Source of the DNA: Bacillota bacterium
GTDB taxonomy: Bacteria; Bacillota; Clostridia; Oscillospirales; Oscillospiraceae
Direction: 5' to 3'
Assembly: GCA_029268085.1 (NCBI GenBank)
Contig: JAJUHD010000102.1
Coordinates: 1-8,887 of the forward strand
DNA: 8,887 bases
The notes beneath the pieces were generated by a model. It made no database searches, was not told where the DNA came from, and was given only the letters and a program-made list of their open reading frames with translations. This document shows, one piece after another, positions 1 to 6,143 of the stretch. Each line of letters starts with the position of its first letter. Position 1 is the stretch's first letter. The translations under genes and the position numbers were made by a program.

Positions 1-10
1 CTTTATAGTC

Positions 11-60
11 TGGATAAAAAAAGAAGAACCGTCTTAAAATGATGGTTCTTCTTTTATCCA
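11..60 (-). terminator. Bidirectional hairpin terminator of the SLH protein gene
   Basis: The arms at 23-33 and 41-51 form an 11 bp stem (one G-T pair) around the 7-base loop TTAAAAT. Flanking A-rich and T-rich sequence extends it, so TGGATAAAA at 11-19 can also pair with the end at 52-60, leaving a 3-base bulge. Read on the minus strand the stem runs into seven Ts (22 down to 16), just after the stop codon at 68-70. The plus strand has a T4 tract, so it could also stop transcription arriving from the left. Confidence 0.85.
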
Positions 61-67
61 TTTAATC

Positions 68-1126
68 TCAGCCAACCGGCATCGGGACAGATGCAGAATA
101 CCCGTTTGCGTCAATCTTAAAATCATCGGAGGTGCCGATGATATAGCCGACAATTGTTTTCATGCTGTCTTTAAACTTGGAATAGGTTTCTTTGCCGATG
201 GTGTCGGAAAAAACTATCTCTTTTCGCGGAGCGATCTCGGTCGTCGAGAGTACTTGGGCGAACATACGGTCAGCCGACCAGCAGTAAAGGGAATTCCCGT
301 TTTTGTCAAAAACTTTAAAGTCAAAAAGCTGCTGTGAACTGTGATAGATCTTAAGGGTTTTGTCAGAATCATTTCTGACGGTAAGAGTCATTCGAAGAGC
401 GCCGTCCTCCTCGAACGCTTTAGCCTGCACCGACACCTTGGACTCAATTTTATTAAGAAGCTCAGCGAGCTTTCCGGCAATCGTAACAGCTTCCGCACGG
501 GTGGCTGCATCTCGCGGGAAGAGATAATTGCCGCTTCTTCCGTTTACCAGGCCGAGGTTACAGGAGTGTTGGATATCGGTGCTGTATTCGGGCCTAATGT
601 CTTTATCGTCTTCAAACAGGCGATAGATTTCGGTGATCGCATAGTCGCTTCCTGCAAAGTGCCTAAAAGCGTTCATAATAAAATGTATCATCTCGTCGCG
701 GCTGAGAGTGTCGGAAGGACGGAAACTGTTTTTTGTATCGATGATACCGCAAGTCACAAGGTCATAGAGCTCGTTTGCGCCTTTATCACTGCTTTTGACG
801 TCGTTATAATACTCGGCGATATCGGTCGCGGCGAAGTAATTCATATTGATGCCAAGAGCTTTATGGAGCATTCGGGCAAATTCCATGCGCGTTATCGCCT
901 GATCGGGGCTGAAAAGACCGTCACCGTTCGAAAAGATTTCCTGATAGCCGTATGCTCCCGCCCATTTTTCAAACCATGTTCCCGAGACATCTTTATAGCT
1001 GTTTGCGGAAATAAGCTTATTATCGTTCACATTTGAAACGTCTTCAGCTATTGCCTGCAAAGGCAAGGCGAGCGTGAGCAGAGATACTATCAGAGCCGAC
1101 AGCATCAGCTTTTTGATTTTCCTCAT
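68..1126 (-). CDS. Secreted SLH-domain protein with C-terminal BsuPI-like domain
   Basis: This 352-residue protein is probably exported and anchored non-covalently to the cell wall. Residues 1-27 form a signal peptide: a basic MRKIKK start, a hydrophobic core and likely cleavage after AIA at 25-27. Three SLH repeats follow at about 44-94, 108-155 and 168-224. The first and third carry the usual pattern (F-SP/P-D--TR-E), while the second is more divergent. Residues about 231-330 resemble the BsuPI domain (named after the Bacillus intracellular proteinase inhibitor), with a V-N-SD--L beta-strand pattern, FDFKVFDKNG and W-AD-MFAQ. SLH repeats are known to bind pyruvylated wall polymer. The BsuPI domain is a beta-sandwich and its role in secreted proteins is not established, so inhibitor activity is only a guess. 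GGAGG at 1136-1140 sits 9 bases from the ATG and fixes the start. The gene looks monocistronic, and I could not find a convincing promoter in the 135-base gap it shares with the divergent YoaK-like gene. Confidence 0.88.
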   Translation of the reverse strand: MRKIKKLMLSALIVSLLTLALPLQAIAEDVSNVNDNKLISANSYKDVSGTWFEKWAGAYGYQEIFSNGDGLFSPDQAITRMEFARMLHKALGINMNYFAATDIAEYYNDVKSSDKGANELYDLVTCGIIDTKNSFRPSDTLSRDEMIHFIMNAFRHFAGSDYAITEIYRLFEDDKDIRPEYSTDIQHSCNLGLVNGRSGNYLFPRDAATRAEAVTIAGKLAELLNKIESKVSVQAKAFEEDGALRMTLTVRNDSDKTLKIYHSSQQLFDFKVFDKNGNSLYCWSADRMFAQVLSTTEIAPRKEIVFSDTIGKETYSKFKDSMKTIVGYIIGTSDDFKIDANGYSASVPMPVG

Positions 1127-1192
1127 AATAAGATTCCTCCGTTTAATCGTAGGTTACTTTCCGCTTACAGGCATTAAGACGTACTTTTTGAT

Positions 1193-1221
1193 TTGAATGT
1201 TCCGCCGCTGTATGGTATCAT
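1193..1221 (+). promoter_or_regulatory. Putative promoter of the YoaK-like gene
   Basis: TTGAAT (1193-1198) and TATCAT (1216-1221) are separated by 17 bases, which fits a sigma-A type promoter. Transcription would begin near 1228, giving a leader of about 34 bases before the TTG start. The match is moderate (four of six bases to each consensus hexamer, with the -10 the less certain), so this is an inference from position and spacing. Confidence 0.5.
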
Positions 1222-1261
1222 GTACGAAAATTAAAATGACCGGAGGCAAGGGAATTCAGTT

Positions 1262-1936
1262 TTGAAAAAGTACAGCAGGGTTTCGGAATCAATTGAGCTG
1301 GGCATCATATTGGCCTTATCCGGCGGCCTTATGGATGCTTATACCTATATCTGCCGGGGACAGGTATTTGCAAACGCGCAGACAGGCAATATTTTGCTGC
1401 TCGGCATCAATCTTTCAGAGGGCAGCTTTGAAAGGGCGCTGCTGCACCTATATCCCGTACTGGCTTTTTCTGTAGGCGTGGTACTGGCGGATGTCGTGAA
1501 GCGAAAATATAGCGGGAGGAAATGGCTGCACTGGATGCAGATAACGATACTTCTGGAGGCGGCGATACTTCTTTTTGTCGGCTTCCTGCCGCAGGCTATG
1601 AATGTTTTGGCAAACTGCCTTGTATCCTTTGCTTGCGGGGTTCAGGTGCAGAGCTTTAGAACGATCAGAGGAAACGGTATAGCGACAACGATGTGCATCG
1701 GTAACCTCAGAACGGCGACACAGTATATCTTCGACTTTTGCTATGAAAAGGATAGGGAACTGCTTCGCAAAGGCATTATGTATTACGCCATCATCGTTAT
1801 ATTTGTAATCGGCGCGATAGTCGGCTCTAAGCTGGTGAAGTATTTTGCGGAAAAGGCTATAATTGCAAGTAGCATTCTTATGCTTATAGGCTTTGCGATG
1901 TTGTTTTTCGAGATAAGATCGGAAAAAAACGAGTGA
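1262..1936 (+). CDS. YoaK family (DUF1275) membrane protein, TTG start
   Basis: This 224-residue integral membrane protein belongs to the YoaK/DUF1275 family, whose biochemical role is unknown. The family signature is in the first helix: GG-MDAYTY (21-29) followed by GQVFANAQTGNILLL (33-47). A later conserved stretch runs GVQVQSFR (126-133) to TTMCIGNLRTAT (142-153). Hydrophobic segments lie at about 11-31, 60-80, 93-110, 113-130, 171-193 and 198-217, which suggests six membrane spans. The start is TTG at 1262: an ATG start is not available in frame upstream, the conserved N-terminus begins right after it, and AAGGGA (1248-1253) lies 8 bases before it. A second purine tract, GGAGG at 1242-1246, is 15 bases away and less well placed. 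Length is normal for the family. It converges with the EFR1 ferredoxin gene 36 bases downstream. I see no functional link to either neighbour. Confidence 0.9.
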   Translation: MKKYSRVSESIELGIILALSGGLMDAYTYICRGQVFANAQTGNILLLGINLSEGSFERALLHLYPVLAFSVGVVLADVVKRKYSGRKWLHWMQITILLEAAILLFVGFLPQAMNVLANCLVSFACGVQVQSFRTIRGNGIATTMCIGNLRTATQYIFDFCYEKDRELLRKGIMYYAIIVIFVIGAIVGSKLVKYFAEKAIIASSILMLIGFAMLFFEIRSEKNE

Positions 1937-1960
1937 GCAAATAAGCGCGCATTGTCGCTC
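1923..1960 (-). terminator. Possible terminator of the EFR1 gene, overlapping the end of the YoaK-like gene
   Basis: Downstream of the minus-strand stop (1973-1975) the arms 1952-1960 and 1931-1940 can pair imperfectly, with one bulge and one C-A mismatch on this strand. They are followed by a C-to-G position and then seven Ts (1929 down to 1923). The T tract lies in the last lysine codons of the convergent YoaK-like gene. Stem quality is modest. The plus strand pairs slightly better (a T-G pair instead of C-A) but has no T tract. Confidence 0.35.
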
Positions 1961-1972
1961 CTGCATCTATTA

Positions 1973-2740
1973 TTATATCACATCGTCGATCACTGGACTT
2001 TTTTCGTTGAAATATCTGGGCTTGCCGACGGTTCTCCTCTTATATTCTATCGCCTCGGTGGGGCAGCCGCATATGCATGCCATGCAGTGGGTACAGCTAT
2101 TTCCATATACGGGCTTCCCGTTGGTGAGGCTGACATTGTTCAGCGGGCATATCTCCTCGCACCTGCCGCAGCTTATGCATTTGTCGGTAACGCGGAAGCC
2201 CTTTGCATCTATGAAGCGGTAAAAGATTGGATTGATGGCACGGCTTTTAAAGCCGGCGAGCAAATCCGCCTTTTCCGCCGGAAAATTTTTGCCGCCGCTT
2301 ATCAGCTCCGAAATTGTTCTCAACCTATTATCAGCCTCGGCAATCATCCGTTCCGCCTCTGCCTTTTCCGTGACGTCGAACATGGCGACATAGTTTTCAG
2401 GCATGACGACAGGCAGAACGCCTTTAAATACGAAGCCTTTCTTCTCGCAAAGCTTTTTGAGAAAAATGCCTGCACTGCCGATGTCCGTACCGCAGGTCAT
2501 AACAAAGTACGCGGAAGTGCTGCCGCGCAATTCGCTCTTTTCAATAAAATCGGAGAAAATGCGCGGAATCCTCCATGCATATGTCGGAGTGACGAAGATA
2601 TAGGGCGTTTCTGAGGACAGATGAGCGACCTTGCAGGATTTTATAAATTTATTCGCATTGACCAGTTCGTCACCAAGACGAATAGCGAGGGCTTCCGCAG
2701 CATAGCGGCTGTTGCCTGTTCCGGTAAAATATACGACCAT
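1973..2740 (-). CDS. EFR1 family ferredoxin-flavodoxin protein
   Basis: This predicted 255-residue cytosolic electron-transfer protein has a flavodoxin-like half followed by a two-cluster ferredoxin. The N-terminus MVVYFTGTGNS (1-11) is the flavodoxin phosphate-binding loop for FMN, and the fold runs to about residue 150 (TPTYAWRIP at 51-59 is typical). Residues 188-198 form the first CxxCxxCxxxCP motif and 216-226 the second, each expected to hold a 4Fe-4S cluster. The second has an additional Cys224 inside it. Members are annotated EFR1 family ferredoxin in anaerobes; their partners are mostly unknown. The frame is open up to 2929, but the upstream part is not family-like. The ATG at 2740 has AAAGG 8 bases before it, begins exactly at the conserved motif, and lies about 28 bases after the start predicted from the promoter at 2775-2803. 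An ATG at 2758 is possible but has no ribosome binding site. The gene appears monocistronic. Confidence 0.9.
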   Translation of the reverse strand: MVVYFTGTGNSRYAAEALAIRLGDELVNANKFIKSCKVAHLSSETPYIFVTPTYAWRIPRIFSDFIEKSELRGSTSAYFVMTCGTDIGSAGIFLKKLCEKKGFVFKGVLPVVMPENYVAMFDVTEKAEAERMIAEADNRLRTISELISGGKNFPAEKADLLAGFKSRAINPIFYRFIDAKGFRVTDKCISCGRCEEICPLNNVSLTNGKPVYGNSCTHCMACICGCPTEAIEYKRRTVGKPRYFNEKSPVIDDVI

Positions 2741-2774
2741 ATAACCAGCCTTTCTCATAAGAATATCTATAGGG

Positions 2775-2803
2775 ATTTTATCATTTTCAGGCATGCAATT
2801 CAA
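2775..2803 (-). promoter_or_regulatory. Promoter of the EFR1 ferredoxin gene
   Basis: On the minus strand TTGAAT (2803-2798) and TAAAAT (2780-2775) are separated by 17 bases, a five-of-six match at the -10. Transcription would begin near 2768, leaving a short leader before the ATG at 2740. A start at 2929 would lie upstream of this promoter, which supports the shorter protein. Confidence 0.7.
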
Positions 2804-2933
2804 GAACGGTGTTGGTAAATAATAGGTGCTGTATGTTTTTTGGAGGAATGCGGCAAGCGTATAGCATTTGATGATGTTAAATTTGAAAAATGAGAGCATA
2901 AAATATGCATTTTTGTCTAGGGGAATCATTTTT

Positions 2934-2954
2934 TTGTTAATACTTATGTAACAA
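2934..2954. repeat. Inverted repeat upstream of the oppA promoter, candidate operator
   Basis: TTGTTA (2934-2939) and TAACAA (2949-2954) are exact reverse complements with a 9-base spacer. Arm centres are 15 bases apart, which is somewhat longer than one helical turn. The repeat ends five bases before the -35 box of the oppA-like gene, a position typical for an activator site. No particular regulator is recognised, and six-base repeats in AT-rich DNA arise by chance. Confidence 0.35.
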
Positions 2955-2959
2955 TTTCC

Positions 2960-2988
2960 TTTACAAGAACTTCCTTATATGCTAGAAT
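2960..2988 (+). promoter_or_regulatory. Extended -10 promoter of the oppA-like gene
   Basis: TTTACA (2960-2965) and TAGAAT (2983-2988) match five of six consensus bases each and are separated by exactly 17 bases. TG at 2980-2981 gives an extended -10. Transcription would start near 2995, with a leader of about 93 bases. It is one of the two best promoter matches in the window, with the one at 8382-8410. Confidence 0.8.
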
Positions 2989-3002
2989 ATTTTCAATTGG
3001 GA

Positions 3003-3062
3003 CTGCTGCGTTTCTAGCTTTTAGCGTTTGTTTTTGCAAATTAACTGACTAAAACGCTGCAG
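3003..3062 (+). promoter_or_regulatory. oppA leader with two mutually exclusive stems
   Basis: CTGCTGCGTTT (3003-3013) can pair with AAACGCTGCAG (3052-3062) over ten pairs with a single T-T mismatch. AGCGTTT (3023-3029) can pair with AAACGCT (3052-3058) over seven pairs. Both use the same 3' arm, so only one can form at a time. The leader lies inside the predicted mRNA, ending 15 bases before the ribosome binding site. Either structure may simply stabilise the 5' end. No T-tract terminator follows, so classical attenuation is not supported. Confidence 0.35.
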
Positions 3063-3087
3063 AACAAAAATACTTTGGAGGTATAAA

Positions 3088-4848
3088 ATGAGGAACACGA
3101 AAAAATATCTTGCGCTTATCCTTGCCGTTATGATGCTTGTCAGCGTCATGGCAGGCTGCGGCACAAAGAAAACTGAGGAATCGGCCACTCCCTCGGCCGC
3201 TCTCTCGGCAGCCGCTGAAACGACTCCGTTCGATCTTACCGTGTGTCTTGCTTCCGAGCCTGAGACGATCGATCCTGCCCTCAGCTCCTCTCTCGACGCA
3301 GGCAATATGCAGCATCACTTCTTTGAAGGCCTGATGAAGTGGGTTGACGACGGCAAAGGCAACGCCGTTCTCACAAACGGACAGGCGGAGTCTTCCGAAA
3401 AAGTTGTAAATGAAGACGGAACAGTAACCTATACCTTTAAGCTCCGCAAGGATGCAAAGTGGAGCGACGGAAAGCCTGTTACCGCCGGTGACTTCGTTTA
3501 TAGCTGGCAGCGCCTTGCCGATCACGCAACCGCGTCTCCTTACAACTATCAGCTCGATATGGTAAAGGGCTATGATGAGGTTGCAAACGGCACTCCCACA
3601 GGCAATAAGGTAAAAGATGCGGAAGGCAACGAAGTTGACGAGATGCAGTTTGCCGATCCTTCCACTCTTGCTGTTTCCGCTCCCGACGACAGCACTTTTG
3701 TTGTAACGCTTTCTTATGACTGCCCTTATTTCAATGAAATCTGCGCATTCCCCGCCACTTTCCCCGTACGCAAGGATGTCATTGAGGCTAACGGCGACCA
3801 GTGGACCTTCAAGCCCGAAACATACATTTCAAACGGACCCTACAAGATGAGCGAGTGGGTACATAACTCCTACATCAAGGCCGTTAAGAACGAAAACTAT
3901 TACGACGTAGATAAGCTTGGTCCTGACTCCATCACCTTCCAGCTTATGGACGACGCCAACGCTCAGCTTTCCGCGTTCCAGAGCGGAACCCTTCAATTCA
4001 TCAGAGAAGTTCCGACCGATGAGATCCCGACCCTGCTTGCAGACGGTTCTCTCAAGATCAACCCGCAGATCGGCATCTATTATGTCTGCTTCCAGAACCA
4101 GAAGCCTCCTTTCAACGATGCCCGCGTACGTGAAGCATTCTCCCTTGTTATCGACCGCAATTATATCGTTGAGAACGTGACCCAGACCGGTGAAGTTCCC
4201 GCTGATGCATATGTTCCCGACGGCGTTTATGATGCTGAAGGCGGCGCCGGAAAGAGCTTCCGTGAAGTAGGCGGCGGCTATTATTCCGTGAAAGCCGAGG
4301 ACTATAAGGCAAACTGCGAAAAGGCGCGTCAGCTCCTTGCCGATGCGGGCTATCCCAACGGCGAAGGCTTCCCCGCAATTGAGTACCTCTACAACACTAA
4401 CGACCGTCATAAGGCAATTGCGGAAGCTCTCCAGCAGATGTGGAAGACCGAGCTCAATGTTGACGTCACATTGAACAATCAGGAGTGGGGCGTATTCACA
4501 GCTACCCGCAGGAACGGCAACTATGTCATTGCCCGTAACGGCTGGCTTGCCGACTATAACGATCCCTGCACCTTCCTTGACATGTTCATGACCGGCAACG
4601 GAAACAACGACTCCAAGTACAGCAATCCGGAGTATGACAAGTACCTCGAGGCTGCAAAATCCACTGCTGATCAGGCTGAACGTATGAAGAATTTCCATGC
4701 TGCGGAAGATATTCTCTTCAAGGACAGCGGAACAGCTCCGCTTTACTTCTACACCCAGATGTATATGCTTGACAGTTCTGTTCAGGGCGTATACTACACC
4801 CCGCTCGGATACTACTTCTTTACTTATGCCTCTAAGGCAGCCGCATAA
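3088..4848 (+). CDS. oppA: Oligopeptide ABC transporter substrate-binding lipoprotein (OppA-like)
   Basis: This 586-residue extracytoplasmic receptor of a peptide ABC importer belongs to solute-binding family 5. Residues 1-23 are a lipoprotein signal peptide; MAGC at 21-24 is the lipobox, so Cys24 would be lipidated. A Ser/Ala/Thr-rich linker (31-46) follows. Family landmarks are a SEPETIDPAL stretch (56-65), KDAKWSDGKPVTAGDFVYSW (121-140), ISNGPYKMSEW (247-257), a DARVREAFSLVIDR stretch (344-357) and GWLADYNDPCTFLDMF (485-500), the classic OppA block. Length is usual for OppA-like proteins. GGAGG at 3077-3081 lies 6 bases before the ATG. The gene has its own promoter and terminator and no transporter gene immediately after it; the probable permease lies at 8516. 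Codons end in C far more often than in the neighbours (TTC, AAC, CCC, GAC), as in highly expressed genes. The actual peptide or other substrate cannot be read from the sequence. Confidence 0.93.
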   Translation: MRNTKKYLALILAVMMLVSVMAGCGTKKTEESATPSAALSAAAETTPFDLTVCLASEPETIDPALSSSLDAGNMQHHFFEGLMKWVDDGKGNAVLTNGQAESSEKVVNEDGTVTYTFKLRKDAKWSDGKPVTAGDFVYSWQRLADHATASPYNYQLDMVKGYDEVANGTPTGNKVKDAEGNEVDEMQFADPSTLAVSAPDDSTFVVTLSYDCPYFNEICAFPATFPVRKDVIEANGDQWTFKPETYISNGPYKMSEWVHNSYIKAVKNENYYDVDKLGPDSITFQLMDDANAQLSAFQSGTLQFIREVPTDEIPTLLADGSLKINPQIGIYYVCFQNQKPPFNDARVREAFSLVIDRNYIVENVTQTGEVPADAYVPDGVYDAEGGAGKSFREVGGGYYSVKAEDYKANCEKARQLLADAGYPNGEGFPAIEYLYNTNDRHKAIAEALQQMWKTELNVDVTLNNQEWGVFTATRRNGNYVIARNGWLADYNDPCTFLDMFMTGNGNNDSKYSNPEYDKYLEAAKSTADQAERMKNFHAAEDILFKDSGTAPLYFYTQMYMLDSSVQGVYYTPLGYYFFTYASKAAA

Positions 4849-4863
4849 TTGGCTTTAACAATA

Positions 4864-4896
4864 AGGAGCCGCTCTATAAGAGCGGTTCCTTTTTTA
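4864..4896 (+). terminator. Rho-independent terminator of the oppA-like gene
   Basis: AGGAGCCGCTCT (4864-4875) and AGAGCGGTTCCT (4879-4890) form a 12 bp stem with one G-T pair and a three-base ATA loop. The last stem base begins a run of six Ts to 4895. It starts 16 bases after the stop codon. This separates the oppA-like gene from the acyltransferase gene. Confidence 0.93.
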
Positions 4897-4930
4897 TTTA
4901 ACAGCTATAGCCAAAATGGATATTTCGATA

Positions 4931-4936
4931 TATAAT
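4931..4936 (+). promoter_or_regulatory. Possible -10 box of the acyltransferase gene
   Basis: A perfect TATAAT lies at 4931-4936, with no recognisable -35 at 16-18 bases upstream. Transcription would begin near 4943. That leaves only about 7 bases before the ATG at 4950 but 28 before the ATG at 4971, which favours the latter as the start. Confidence 0.45.
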
Positions 4937-4970
4937 AAATGCAATTTGTATGACCGAGGTAAACACAGAC

Positions 4971-6035
4971 ATGAAATCTCGAAACTATGGAATCGATTTA
5001 TTGAAAAGCGTCTCGATGCTCATGGTTGTTATTCTGCACGTTTTGGGTGTCGGAGGAATACTAAACGCCGCCGCACAGGGAAGCGCCGTAAGCAACACTG
5101 CATGGTTCCTTGAGACCCTGAATATATGCGCTGTGAATTGTTTCGGGCTGGTCAGCGGCTATGTCCTCTGCAGAGGACGTTACAGGCGTTCCAGACTTTT
5201 ATCGCTTTGGCTCAGAGTCGTTTTCGAATCGCTTATAATAACGGCTGCCTTTGCGGTAGTCAAAACCGGTTCGGTCGGAACAGGGGAGTGGATAAAGGCG
5301 TTTACGCCGGTCGTCCACAACGTATATTGGTATTTTACGGCTTATTTTGCACTCTTCTTTTTTGTTCCTTATATTAATAAAATGATCGCGGCGCTTTCTG
5401 CGAAAGAAATGGCGAGCCTTGCCGTCAGCGTAATTTTTGTGTTTGTTCTTCTGGGAAACATTCTGAATACCGACATTTTCTTTCTTCACGGAGGATATGG
5501 GTTCCTCTGGCTTTTATGCCTCTATATACTCGGCGCATCTATGAGAAGCATCGAGATAAGGCCGAACATAAACAAATATTGGTTTCTCGCGGCGTTTTTC
5601 ATCTGTTCGGCGCTCTCTTTCACAGTGATGAAGCTGATGAAATCACAGGCGGCAATTGCATATACATCTCCTTTTACGTTGTTTTCAGCTATGCTTCTGC
5701 TCCTGTTTTTCAGAAGGCTGGAGTTACGGTCTGAGGGATCAAATAAGTTTATTTCAATGCTTGCCAGAACATCATTTGGAGTTTACATAATACATACTAA
5801 TCCGCTGATATGGAGACACCTGCTTGCGGATCGTTTTGTACCATATCTGCGCTTGCCCGTACCGGCGATGCTGGCAGCCGTAATACTGACCGCAGTTGCG
5901 ATCTATTCCGTATGCACGCTTGCCGACTGGCTGGCTGAGAAATTCTTCAAGCTGGTTCGAATTGATAAACTTGAGAAAGCTGTTGACAATATAGGCCAAA
6001 ACAGGCGAAAGATACAAAATGCTCTGCAAAAATAA
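4971..6035 (+). CDS. Acyltransferase-3 family membrane protein
   Basis: This 354-residue polytopic membrane protein resembles the acyltransferase 3 family, whose members move acetyl or other acyl groups onto sugars, peptidoglycan or surface glycans. The N-terminal signature is R-YGIDLLKSVSM (4-16), then VVILHVLG (19-26) with His23 as the expected conserved catalytic histidine. SGYVLCRGRY (62-71), a VYWYFTAYFALFFFVPYI block (118-135) and FGVYIIHTNPLIW (269-281) are further family landmarks. About nine to ten hydrophobic segments are visible. The frame opens at 4950 with another ATG, seven codons upstream. I prefer 4971 because family proteins begin with M-x-RNYGIDLL and GAGG (4956-4959) precedes it, though at a long 11-base spacing. 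The C-terminal tail (331-354) is charged and cytoplasmic-looking. No glycan-synthesis genes are nearby, so the acceptor is unknown. Confidence 0.87.
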   Translation: MKSRNYGIDLLKSVSMLMVVILHVLGVGGILNAAAQGSAVSNTAWFLETLNICAVNCFGLVSGYVLCRGRYRRSRLLSLWLRVVFESLIITAAFAVVKTGSVGTGEWIKAFTPVVHNVYWYFTAYFALFFFVPYINKMIAALSAKEMASLAVSVIFVFVLLGNILNTDIFFLHGGYGFLWLLCLYILGASMRSIEIRPNINKYWFLAAFFICSALSFTVMKLMKSQAAIAYTSPFTLFSAMLLLLFFRRLELRSEGSNKFISMLARTSFGVYIIHTNPLIWRHLLADRFVPYLRLPVPAMLAAVILTAVAIYSVCTLADWLAEKFFKLVRIDKLEKAVDNIGQNRRKIQNALQK

Positions 6036-6059
6036 GCTAGGTTAGGAACATTTTACGAA

Positions 6060-6097
6060 TTGCAAATTCCTGCTTAATCTGCTATATTTTCTATAAT
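6060..6097 (+). promoter_or_regulatory. Promoter region of lysA
   Basis: TTGCAA (6060-6065) and TATATT (6083-6088) have a 17-base spacer. A perfect TATAAT at 6092-6097 is an alternative -10, without a good -35. Transcription would start near 6095 or 6104. The leader of 40-50 bases is far too short for a lysine riboswitch, and none is seen. No T-tract terminator lies between the acyltransferase stop and here, so readthrough into lysA is also possible. Confidence 0.55.
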
Positions 6098-6114
6098 GCT
6101 TGTTCTTTAGCAGA
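6078..6114. repeat. Inverted repeat spanning the lysA -10 region
   Basis: TCTGCTA (6078-6084) and TAGCAGA (6108-6114) are perfect 7 bp inverted repeats separated by 23 bases. They bracket both candidate -10 boxes and the likely start of transcription, a typical place for a repressor to bind. The spacing puts the arms about three helical turns apart. No regulator family can be assigned. Confidence 0.35.
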
Positions 6115-6143
6115 CTAGTTAATAAAACAAAGGAGAAAAGACA

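Larger units (their letters stand above)
2741..3087. other. Divergent intergenic region between EFR1 and oppA-like genes
   Basis: This 347-base stretch holds no credible gene. It contains the leftward EFR1 promoter (2775-2803) and the rightward oppA promoter (2960-2988). A 6 bp inverted repeat lies just upstream of the latter (2934-2954), followed by a roughly 90-base oppA leader with competing inverted repeats (3003-3062). The part between 2804 and 2933 is AT-rich, with only a weak 5 bp hairpin at 2896-2908. Confidence 0.7.

Noticed and set aside
341..1036. 231-codon open frame on the plus strand inside the SLH protein gene
   Set aside because: It lies fully antisense to a well-supported gene, has no ribosome binding site and its translation matches no family I know.
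2896..2908. GCATA-AAA-TATGC hairpin followed by Ts
   Set aside because: A five-pair AT-rich stem is too weak for a terminator and no plus-strand gene ends before it.
3829..4698. 289-codon open frame on the minus strand inside the oppA-like gene
   Set aside because: It is a long antisense frame produced by the C-biased codon use of the real gene; no start signals or recognisable domains.
6036..6143. Possible lysine riboswitch before lysA
   Set aside because: Only 108 bases are available and the predicted leader is 40-50 bases; the large conserved lysine aptamer cannot fit.
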